Part shown: piece after piece, positions 10,101 through 16,751 of the stretch
Position numbering within the stretch: position 1 is the first letter of the stretch
Layout of the letters: each line of letters opens with the position of its first letter
IMG/VR virus record: IMGVR_UViG_3300030419_000612
Coordinates: 1 to 39,185 of that record
Reading direction: 5' to 3' (one strand)
DNA length: 39,185 bases
From: a virus
Translations under genes and position numbers: made by a program
The notes under the pieces: model-generated
Database searches by the model: none
What the model was told of the DNA's origin: nothing
What the model saw: only the letters and a program-made list of their open reading frames with translations

Positions 10101-10414
10101 ACAGCAGCGTTTATTGTTGGAGAATAATTAGCAGCAAGCGCACCACGAGGATTAGCTGATATTGTTTTTAAAATTTCTTGATAAGCAGGTGTAGCTAACT
10201 GTATATCTCTTCTATCGTTTGCAGATTTTTGCTGATTTAAAAGAGTTTGCCGCTGCATCTCAATTTGTTTATCAGCTATATCAAGACGTAACTGACGATC
10301 TTTCTGTGCTTCTAAACGGTCAAGACGGTCTTTCTCTGCTTGTGCTGCAGCATCTTCTGATCTTATTTTAGCTTGCAAAAAACCCTGTGCAACACCACCT
10401 AAAAATGCAGACAT
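7145..10414 (-). CDS. Large internal virion / ejection-type protein (1089 aa)
   Basis: Starts MSAFLGGVAQGFLQAKI, then a strong charged coiled coil (about residues 18-70, Asp/Arg/Lys/Gln-rich). The rest is a long soluble sequence without a domain I can name. A strong ribosome site, GGAGGT, sits 8-9 bases before the ATG. By position (after tail proteins, before the 1698-aa gene) and size it resembles the middle internal core protein of podoviruses (T7 gp15-like role: forming a channel for DNA entry). This is inference from order, not homology that I can show. The composition is AT-rich like its downstream neighbour, suggesting the two genes travel together. Confidence 0.65.
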   Translation of the reverse strand: MSAFLGGVAQGFLQAKIRSEDAAAQAEKDRLDRLEAQKDRQLRLDIADKQIEMQRQTLLNQQKSANDRRDIQLATPAYQEILKTISANPRGALAANYSPTINAAVQKYFGLSVDKDGYYTSPTRYNQAQEAKAQAAYEKLQPGLIKGMDADEIPEGAVRMFMRRSGNFSEKQIKNPLEVRRVQDSITKKYYNNVNLVGLREYRESTGTAGGEITYPSKTNKHILVYDRLPDTNNFDQQNLPFLQNLTATTKDQLARDPRNDNAFRHGRLGILEKHLRVILKNNPDGMESDAFKAHAKEVRQRFRGDFLTAASIAKNQGHNEVSFRPNAQKTIIQEINPHKAYPILKQIMGAKDNVPSSVNETKPLTMNEVNKRVAKTINKDATYVNNLQVSGKINVENVPASIDGLVIDNQPGASKENLVVPGQDNSDSVRITVTDDDASMSSEPMMIEETLRDIIQYPNGSEVVHVGTFTPNSFKRYEKSFNRIMSLEGLGNLKEQYLAQEGLTNQYAMLKPVFKARDAFFDNPTSKKTFNDFRNAVASAFNLTDPDTGVVDPKNLDYAMEKIVERQVKKEETGGFSSEVTTNPDGSLSIKKIRNTAENEKIYIPYKKDLISANDKLKKTESDVLSFRQTSDLIGYIELFEKGELDMEGEGAKILMQGLLDMPGLFGNNEANNALRQGMRVGTDATQFITSAIQKIRDYGVAFGTVFRDATGFASRPDGLPFMGVSSKTLRANKLAKRGYDYANNSVTASRLRDVEDLIPKEAKQYEDKANELIEQAQGASTTEESIRLKMGAFRNYLLAKNLMTKVTLTYNYAGMVQGESGGRAISNEDFAILFKAIWGTAGGDKALGSFNRLEETIAYLKERNENGIKYAEFKNGQNIANRMQTLNRILRRQSPLSGSAVKEAESFSLRRFLAGQPQQSANVNDAIDRAYYPANVLTKIKDGDNLSDYRNQLNVQNQHKIKVRFFRDVAKDVFNALPAKKSLRGKTNKLVRPINYNRLKTSEKSAVLNAGKQALVKLIYENGTFYEEPFNNLNKYGTSNIRLGDAISSMYKFRKGIKNHNYTTDQQNFINSLIKDLYNNQPPKRAK

Positions 10415-10415
10415 A

Positions 10416-10970
10416 TTATTTTACCTCCATCTCTAAAAAGCTTTCTTTTGGAGCTTGCATAGGTTCTTCTGGTATCTCCATATTTAAAAGCATTTCATCA
10501 AATTCTTCTTCTTGGAAAGCCTCTTGTGCTTCACGATCTAATTTTTTCGGATTAATCTTTTCTAACAGTTGAATACGTTCTGCAGAACTCATACCCTGTT
10601 GCGGTAACTCATTTACTACATTTATATCTTGTATACCTGCATCAACACCAAGTTCTGTTATGTGTGCAACTAGCGGGGGTTTTATCATCTCTGCTATATC
10701 TGGTGTAAATACACCCTCTGAAAACATTTTTAGTGATATAGATGAAGCTAATGTTTCTGCAGATATGCCTACATCTAACAAATTAATAATATCCTCGTAT
10801 GCAGCAGGTTCTTGAAGAGAAGCCTTTACCCTGTCAAAAGCTTGTTTAGGAGAAACAATTTTTGGCGGTTTTTCAAAAGGCCACTGCCCAGGTGTATCAG
10901 TTAGAGACTGACCTGGAATAGCCTTTGCAAGTGGGTCTATCGCTTGTGGATCAAATGTAGCTTGAGACAT
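10416..10970 (-). CDS. Small virion-associated protein, function unknown
   Basis: 184 aa, acidic. The N-terminus contains a proline-rich signature, AIPGQSLTDTPGQWPFEKPP, followed by a helical region with LLDVGISAETLAS and a FTPDIAEMIKPPL segment. I have the impression that such 'PGQSLT..P...PWE.PP' proteins recur in marine phage structural clusters, but no function comes with them. The last 45 residues are Glu/Met-rich. It overlaps nothing and ends one base before the 1089-aa gene, whose strong ribosome site lies in its last codons. A role in assembling the ejection apparatus is possible from context only. Confidence 0.7.
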   Translation of the reverse strand: MSQATFDPQAIDPLAKAIPGQSLTDTPGQWPFEKPPKIVSPKQAFDRVKASLQEPAAYEDIINLLDVGISAETLASSISLKMFSEGVFTPDIAEMIKPPLVAHITELGVDAGIQDINVVNELPQQGMSSAERIQLLEKINPKKLDREAQEAFQEEEFDEMLLNMEIPEEPMQAPKESFLEMEVK

Positions 10971-10986
10971 TGTTTAACCTATAGTT

Positions 10987-11418
10987 TTAAGATGTTAGTG
11001 TTGCAGTCTTAGGTAATTTTAATGGTGCTGTTCTGGTATCAGTATCGCGTTTTAATGGGTCTGAAAGATTATACCGTGCTGCTTGAATGGCTGAACTAAT
11101 GTTACCTTGTCTTTCTGCTTGTGCAATTATAGCTTGACGAACTTTAGGATTTGTTTGTGCATCGCGGTACATAGCCATTACTTCTTCCTTCATAGCAACA
11201 TCTTTAGCTCTGCCTTCTTGTTTAGCAGTCATTCTACGACCTGGATCAGAAAGCCTCGCTGCATTTTGTGCTGCTTGCATTGCGTATGTACGCTCTGCAG
11301 CAAAACCAACTCGCGGGTCAATTGCTGGTTGTTGTCTGGAACTACCACCTTTTTTGCTACCACCGATAAGTTTAGAACCAACACTTAACAACGGACCTAT
11401 AACTGAACTAAACGCCAT
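10987..11418 (-). CDS. Small virion protein, possibly T7 gp14-like internal protein
   Basis: 143 aa. Begins with an amphipathic/hydrophobic segment (MAFSSVIGPLLSVGSKLIGG) and a Gly/Ser/Lys linker, then a long alanine-, glutamine- and arginine-rich helical body. The ATG is preceded by AGGAGA, a strong ribosome site. A small protein with a membrane-active N-terminus just upstream of two giant internal proteins fits the smallest ejected core protein of short-tailed phages. I see no sequence motif that proves it. The lysine/glycine pair KKGGSS near residue 22 does not match the Gly-Gly-x-Val motif seen elsewhere. Confidence 0.65.
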   Translation of the reverse strand: MAFSSVIGPLLSVGSKLIGGSKKGGSSRQQPAIDPRVGFAAERTYAMQAAQNAARLSDPGRRMTAKQEGRAKDVAMKEEVMAMYRDAQTNPKVRQAIIAQAERQGNISSAIQAARYNLSDPLKRDTDTRTAPLKLPKTATLTS

Positions 11419-11427
11419 TTTTATCTC

Positions 11428-13065
11428 CTATACAAAATCTTCAACCGTAAATGGATCATAAGCTGTAGTATCATCATCGCCAAAAATACTAGCATCATCA
11501 TCACTACTAAAAAGACCAGTTTCATTTATAACACTACTAAACACAGTTTGCAGCATGTTACCTACTAGTGCGCCCATAGACTTTTGAGCATCTGCATCTA
11601 CTTGTGCGTCAAACATTTCCATTGCAAACTGATTAGCAATAGCTGTTAATGCTAATTGTTGATTTCTTGACAGGGTATTTTCAGAAGCAGTAAATGCAAA
11701 AGAAGCTTCATCTCTATATTCTTGCCATATTGCATCTAAAGCAGAGGTAGTTATTCCTAGTGATGCTGCAGCGTTAACTCTGTTTGCTGCATTTTGCTCT
11801 GCCGTATTAGCTGTATTAATTGAACGTCTCCACAAAGCGTTAGATTGCTCTATTGCGGATATCATTGTAGCGTTAAATTGTTCTCTTGCATCTTGTATTT
11901 TAGCATTATACTTATTTATAGAGTTAGCTTGGTCTTCATTAAATTGATCCATAGCTGCAGCGAGATTAGCATTGTTTGTAGCTACAGTTGTTCCAAGAGT
12001 ATCGTAAAATTTTTCTACCTCAAGCTCTGTTTTAGCATTTAAATTAAGTCTAGCATTTTCAGCAGCCGCATCTGTAAACAAAGCTTCTTTCTTACTTGCG
12101 TAGGTTAATAAGTTAGCTTCTTGCTCTAAACTTGCATTTTTAACGTCTATTGCTAAAAGCGTGTCAGCGTTCTTAACCGCAGCTTTCATTTTATTGTCAA
12201 GATTCTGTCTATCCATAGCAGCAATAGTAGCAGCATTAGCTAGTGCAGTTTTTTGTTCGTTGTTTAAATTTTGTAGTTGTATTGTAGCATATTTATTAGC
12301 ATCTTCTATTGCAATAGGTAACGCACTTTCTGCAATAGCAGTTACCATTGCTGCAGATGCAACACTAGATGAACCAAGACCTCTAGCCATCATAATGTCA
12401 TTTACCTTTTTGACATTTTTGGATGCCCAAGCAGGAAGTGGTTTGCCCTCTTCAAGTGATTCGTACAATGAACCTATCTGATACTGAACGGTAGCCTCTG
12501 CAGCAAGAGCTTGTGTTTTTGCTTCTGCTAAAGAGCCACGCTCTATCATTTCTGTTTTATCGCGCTCATCTACTACATCTGCAGAATCAATAATTGCTCC
12601 TGGCGATAACTCAACTTCTGCACCCACAACATCTGTAGGCAGGTTAGAGTAAGTACGTTCTATAGAGTCTATCTGTCCGATACCTGCATCTGCAGTAGGA
12701 GCAGTTACAGTTGGAGCCGTAAGAGCATTAGCTGCTGGTACTGCTGCTCCAGTTGCATCTAGAGTAACACCTGCAGTTTCTGTGCTTAATAGTTCATTAT
12801 CTTGAACTTCTTGTGTTTCTGGTTTGTATTCAGCATCGCCAAGATCAACAACACCCGCCGCTTGTTCACCAACAATATCACGAACAGGCTTAAAAGCCTC
12901 TTCAGTAGTAAGCTCTCGTTCAGGCTCTGGCTCTGCTACTTCTTCCTCTGGTACAGGGTCTGTTTCAGGCTCTGGCTCTGTTGGAGGTCGAGGATCAATG
13001 AAGTCATCCTTTGTAACTGCGTCCTGTATTCTATTCCCTACCTCAGAGTTTGTTTCTGTAGCCAT
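11428..13065 (-). CDS. Alanine-rich helical virion protein (545 aa)
   Basis: Three parts are visible: a very acidic, proline-rich N-terminus (residues about 25-55, repeated Pro-Glu pairs), a low-complexity Thr/Ala/Val-rich linker to about residue 150, and a long Ala/Asn/Gln-rich helical region (about 190-500) including RGLGSSSVASAAMV and LQNLNNEQKTALANA. The C-terminus is Asp-rich. No enzyme motif and no membrane segment. Long Ala/Asn-rich helices suit a tail-needle or internal tube protein. It sits between the spanin-like pair and the ejection-type genes, so it is probably part of the tail or core. The start is supported by AAGG upstream. Confidence 0.65.
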   Translation of the reverse strand: MATETNSEVGNRIQDAVTKDDFIDPRPPTEPEPETDPVPEEEVAEPEPERELTTEEAFKPVRDIVGEQAAGVVDLGDAEYKPETQEVQDNELLSTETAGVTLDATGAAVPAANALTAPTVTAPTADAGIGQIDSIERTYSNLPTDVVGAEVELSPGAIIDSADVVDERDKTEMIERGSLAEAKTQALAAEATVQYQIGSLYESLEEGKPLPAWASKNVKKVNDIMMARGLGSSSVASAAMVTAIAESALPIAIEDANKYATIQLQNLNNEQKTALANAATIAAMDRQNLDNKMKAAVKNADTLLAIDVKNASLEQEANLLTYASKKEALFTDAAAENARLNLNAKTELEVEKFYDTLGTTVATNNANLAAAMDQFNEDQANSINKYNAKIQDAREQFNATMISAIEQSNALWRRSINTANTAEQNAANRVNAAASLGITTSALDAIWQEYRDEASFAFTASENTLSRNQQLALTAIANQFAMEMFDAQVDADAQKSMGALVGNMLQTVFSSVINETGLFSSDDDASIFGDDDTTAYDPFTVEDFV

Positions 13066-13069
13066 ATTA

Positions 13070-13492
13070 CTATACCTTAGTTCCTAAAGATTTGTTAGGT
13101 TCTTTGTCCTTTCCTTTATCAATAGCTGTCCAGAAGTATTTAATTTCTTCGCCTTCATCTGGATTTTGGTCAAGAATAATCTTCCAAACTTCTACTTTTA
13201 CACTGTCTAAAAAAGAACCTTTAAATTCTAATTTTATTAATTTAGCTAATACAGGTTGAGGAAAGAAAATACATTCTTCTTCAAATATTTTTAGAAAGTA
13301 CGTTTGTGTCCCTTCTTCAGAACTTTCTTTGTATGCTTCATATATATCTGTATGCGCTTGCAGTGTCGTACATAGGTGTTGTATCAATACTACTTTATAT
13401 TTCTTATCTTCAGAAAAATGGTCTTCAGGTATTGTACACCCTAGTAGTGCAAAAGTCAAGATAAAACTTGCAATGATGCTTAATTTCTTCAT
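13070..13492 (-). CDS. Lipoprotein, possible outer-membrane spanin subunit
   Basis: 140 aa with a clear lipoprotein signal: Met-Lys-Lys, a hydrophobic core, and lipobox LLGC with the acylated cysteine at residue 19. The mature part is acidic, helical and soluble, with no domain I recognise. Its ATG overlaps the stop of the upstream membrane coiled-coil gene (TAATG), so the two are likely translated together. An inner-membrane coiled-coil protein followed by a lipoprotein is the usual order of two-component spanins, which fuse inner and outer membranes at lysis. At 140 aa it is longer than typical Rz1 proteins, and a superinfection-exclusion lipoprotein is an alternative. Confidence 0.7.
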   Translation of the reverse strand: MKKLSIIASFILTFALLGCTIPEDHFSEDKKYKVVLIQHLCTTLQAHTDIYEAYKESSEEGTQTYFLKIFEEECIFFPQPVLAKLIKLEFKGSFLDSVKVEVWKIILDQNPDEGEEIKYFWTAIDKGKDKEPNKSLGTKV

Positions 13493-13845
13493 TACTCGCT
13501 ATCTTTAACAGGAGGATGAGAACCATTGTGCATTTTATGAACGTTGTCTAATTCTCTTTCAATAGAAACTAGACGTTGTTCTATTCTACCATCCCGTTCA
13601 CTTCGTTCTTTTAGTATTTGTGGAGATAAAATATCTTTTGACATAGTTTCTATTGAACTTGTAGAAACAGCTTGCACCGCTTCTACTTTATCTAACCTTG
13701 TATTTAAATTTGCTAGCTCGTCTTTCACTTCTGATAGCTGCTCTGTAATTGTTTTAATTGTAGATTTAATAACGCCGTATGTTGCAGCAAGACCTGCTAA
13801 TACCGTACCTAGAGTAATTAACTCTTTTGTTCCAAGCTCCAGCAT
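13492..13845 (-). CDS. Membrane-anchored coiled-coil protein, possible inner-membrane spanin
   Basis: 117 aa. One hydrophobic helix near residues 8-27 (Leu/Gly/Ala-rich) is followed by a coiled coil at about 30-60 (heptad Leu/Val/Ile with Glu, Lys, Asp) and a second helical stretch at 80-105. The C-terminal tail HNGSHPPVKDSE is polar. This matches the plan of an Rz-like inner-membrane spanin, with its partner being the lipoprotein that follows with a TAATG overlap. It could instead be a tail-associated coiled-coil protein, since it follows the adhesin gene directly. Start choice: TAATG overlap with the adhesin stop. Confidence 0.65.
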   Translation of the reverse strand: MLELGTKELITLGTVLAGLAATYGVIKSTIKTITEQLSEVKDELANLNTRLDKVEAVQAVSTSSIETMSKDILSPQILKERSERDGRIEQRLVSIERELDNVHKMHNGSHPPVKDSE

Positions 13846-16751
13846 TATCGTGCCGTGGCAGGTGTCGTTCCTGCAAAGGGGTGTTCTGCAAAGGCTGCGT
13901 AAATGTAAATTTCATCATTGGTGTTAAAAGCACCGCCCGTGCGTCTAATTTTAAACCCGTTGCTCAAAGCATCGTATGGTGGGTTCCCGCTCCAGCCAAC
14001 TTCGTCATCGATGTTGTCATCTGCTGCCAACATTGGCCGATTACCTTCATTGTAGCCATTTCTTGCATTATCCCCTATCCACCAACTTTCTGACGCCGCC
14101 TTTGCTTTGATCAGGACAAATGCAGGTTTAAACCCTAGATAGACAGTTTGTCCGTCGTTACTGTTATTTCCCGTGTAGGTGCCAAATGCCGAATAACCAG
14201 CGATAGCTCTGAATGCATAGAATGTGAAGGTAACATTATTACCATTTACGTCTGAGTTTGTCCCGATTGAAAACGTGTCGGAAGCATTACCAGGTGTTAC
14301 GGCGTTCCAAAGAGAATTTGTTTCAGTACCCCCTCCAGTTGCGGCGTCTGTCGCATTTAATCTTAGGTATTCGTTGCCAAGTGCGTTGTGCCATACGGCC
14401 CAGTGACCTGAAGCCTGATTCTTCAGAAGGAGCATATCCAGATTCGATCCAAGCCCATGCCCAACAGTTCTAACCGCTGCCGTTGCTGATGGAGTGGTAT
14501 ACTCGCCAACCACAAATCCTGCTGTCGTGTTAACATTGACTTTGCTGTCTATATTACCGTCGTCATTGGTACTGCCGCTAGTATTGTTACCGTACCATTG
14601 CCATGCAACATAACTTTCGTTATTGGTGTTTACCTCAACATTATTTCCAACAGTGAAGCCATCACCATCAAAGGTTGATAGACCTTCGGTGTCCGTCGCT
14701 TCAGCAGCACTGTCATTGCTGTGCAGGTCGTTCGTTGCTCCTCGAACAGCATCATACAGCATGTGATTGTCATCAGCATCTCGGTTTTTGATCCAGACAA
14801 AATCAGGTTTGAAAGTACTGTTTCCTGATTGATCTACAACTTTACCAGTGCTAGTACCACTAATTGCTGTCCCGTTACCTTCATACGCTGTAGCTTGGAA
14901 ATGCTTCGTGCCATCTTTAATGGTTGGTGTAACTTGTTCTTTCAACAATGCTGCTGATATACCAGTAAAGCCCGTACTTGGTGTCTTGCTAAAAGTGCTT
15001 GCACCAAAGTTGACGACATAAGTTGCGTTATCATTGCAGTGGATGCATGGGAGATACAAACCACCATTGGTTGTCGCTTGAGTAAAACTATAAGTTCCTA
15101 ACGATGATCCTGCATTGTTGAACCACTCAAGTTGATCATTGTCTAAATCAATTTCGCATGAAAACGTTTGCCCATCTGTCCCGCTGCCGCTTGTAATTGT
15201 AGCAACATTGCTGCCGTTGTTATACACCTTCCCGTCATTTGTGCCGCTAACCATTGCACCAATCCCGTTGTTCCAGAATTGGTTGGTGTTATTATCAGTT
15301 ACATTTCCAACAGGGATAATTCCTAAACCAAACTGATCGACGGTATCAGTAAGCGTTACCTCATAGTGCCATTTGCCTGATGAAAACCCTATCGAACCAA
15401 ACATATTAAGATTACCACCGCCGCTCTGTACTGCTTTGAGATTGCCTTCTGACAAAGTAACAGTGCCGTTACCAACTTCTAATGGGGATATCACGGCGAA
15501 ATTCTTGGTTGGTGAGTCGTTGGACTGCGTGGGTGAATTTTTGGCTTCAAAATTATTTCCTACCTGATAGATTTCGTGACCAAACGACTCACTCGTGGTA
15601 TATCCACCGTTACCCCTCATATTTAAAAGACCCATTGTTTGATCGGTGCCACCAGCAGAGGCATAATCGTGTGACACGCCCCAATTTCCAGTGTTTGCTA
15701 ACACCAGCCAGTATGATGTACCAACTGTCAGTTGTGGTCCGCCATTCGGAAATGTAATTGTTTTCCATCCCGACCCTGAACTGGTAAACCCCGTTACCTC
15801 TCCATCTGAATGCACAAGTGTCCCGCTTGGTGCTGTGCTACTCCCAGTCTCTATTCGTATTGTGGCTGAAGAAAATCCTGTCGATGTAGCGTGAATTTTT
15901 ACGACTGGTAGAGCGGTTGAACTGAGAGCAACAAACTTGGTCCCCAATGTAACACCAGCAGTCGTCATGTCTCCCTTGTTGATTTCGTTAGCCCCAGATT
16001 CAGTGTTTTGGTTAATTAAACCTTGTGTGGTTACGCCGCTGTAATCGTAACCCAAACTGCTGGAAGGGGTGAACTTTAGGTAACATCCGTTAGTGCCAAA
16101 AGTTAATCCGCTGACATCTTTGGGTCGCCAAACACCGTTGCTGTCTTTCTCTCCATAATCAGTAATTGCTGAAAAAGATTGCCCATCTTGGTAAACAAAC
16201 TCTGCAATATACCCATCAAAGAAATTATCGTCGCCCCTGTCTCCAATGGTGAAATTGAACTTATTGTCTCCGTTTACGTTATTCCCCCACTCGAACTCCG
16301 TATTCTGAGACGGATAAGTTGGTGAGCCAGAAAGTGCTGCCACTTCTCCATTGACAAAGATTTTTATATCGCTTGAGCCAGGAGTAGATGGAGTTGTGTC
16401 GTAGACAAATACGAGGTGGTACCAAGCGTGTGGGTCTCTAAACACCGCTGACGTTGTAAGAGCTAAAACAGTAGAAGACGCATTTTGAGCCTGTACGACG
16501 ATTTGATCGGATGAAAAACTCAGCCCGAGAAAGTTGTTGCCACCGCTAGTTCTGAAAGCACCCCAGACCGAACCGTCTGAAAGATTGGCTCGTTTGACCC
16601 AGCAGGAAATAATTCCTTTTTTAAGGTTACTATCTGATGCTGGAGTTCTTCCAAGAAATTCGCTATCATCATTATTAAATAAAGCACCGTTATCTACCTG
16701 ATGGCCACCAGAAGAAAAAGATAGAATACCTAGAGGAATAGAGTGAAGCAT
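13845..16751 (-). CDS. Multi-domain lectin-like tail fibre / adhesin (968 aa)
   Basis: Predicted receptor-binding protein. Residues about 20-230 look like a LamG/concanavalin-type jelly roll (ISCWVKR, WYHLVFVYD, IKIFVNGEV, a Gly-Asp-rich strand, DGYIAEFVYQDG). Residues about 265-400 form a second beta-sandwich-like region. Residues about 420-590 resemble a SPRY domain (GKWHYEVTL, FGLGI, FSCEIDLDNDQLEWF). The remainder, to 968, is a Gly/Asn/Trp-rich beta region with paired segments (FKPDFVWIKN and FKPAFVLIKA, both beta-strand repeats). It begins directly after the stop of the fibre stalk gene, so it is likely the distal tip. Its base composition is visibly less AT-rich than that of the ejection genes, consistent with exchange of host-range genes. 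Confidence 0.8.
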   Translation of the reverse strand: MLHSIPLGILSFSSGGHQVDNGALFNNDDSEFLGRTPASDSNLKKGIISCWVKRANLSDGSVWGAFRTSGGNNFLGLSFSSDQIVVQAQNASSTVLALTTSAVFRDPHAWYHLVFVYDTTPSTPGSSDIKIFVNGEVAALSGSPTYPSQNTEFEWGNNVNGDNKFNFTIGDRGDDNFFDGYIAEFVYQDGQSFSAITDYGEKDSNGVWRPKDVSGLTFGTNGCYLKFTPSSSLGYDYSGVTTQGLINQNTESGANEINKGDMTTAGVTLGTKFVALSSTALPVVKIHATSTGFSSATIRIETGSSTAPSGTLVHSDGEVTGFTSSGSGWKTITFPNGGPQLTVGTSYWLVLANTGNWGVSHDYASAGGTDQTMGLLNMRGNGGYTTSESFGHEIYQVGNNFEAKNSPTQSNDSPTKNFAVISPLEVGNGTVTLSEGNLKAVQSGGGNLNMFGSIGFSSGKWHYEVTLTDTVDQFGLGIIPVGNVTDNNTNQFWNNGIGAMVSGTNDGKVYNNGSNVATITSGSGTDGQTFSCEIDLDNDQLEWFNNAGSSLGTYSFTQATTNGGLYLPCIHCNDNATYVVNFGASTFSKTPSTGFTGISAALLKEQVTPTIKDGTKHFQATAYEGNGTAISGTSTGKVVDQSGNSTFKPDFVWIKNRDADDNHMLYDAVRGATNDLHSNDSAAEATDTEGLSTFDGDGFTVGNNVEVNTNNESYVAWQWYGNNTSGSTNDDGNIDSKVNVNTTAGFVVGEYTTPSATAAVRTVGHGLGSNLDMLLLKNQASGHWAVWHNALGNEYLRLNATDAATGGGTETNSLWNAVTPGNASDTFSIGTNSDVNGNNVTFTFYAFRAIAGYSAFGTYTGNNSNDGQTVYLGFKPAFVLIKAKAASESWWIGDNARNGYNEGNRPMLAADDNIDDEVGWSGNPPYDALSNGFKIRRTGGAFNTNDEIYIYAAFAEHPFAGTTPATAR

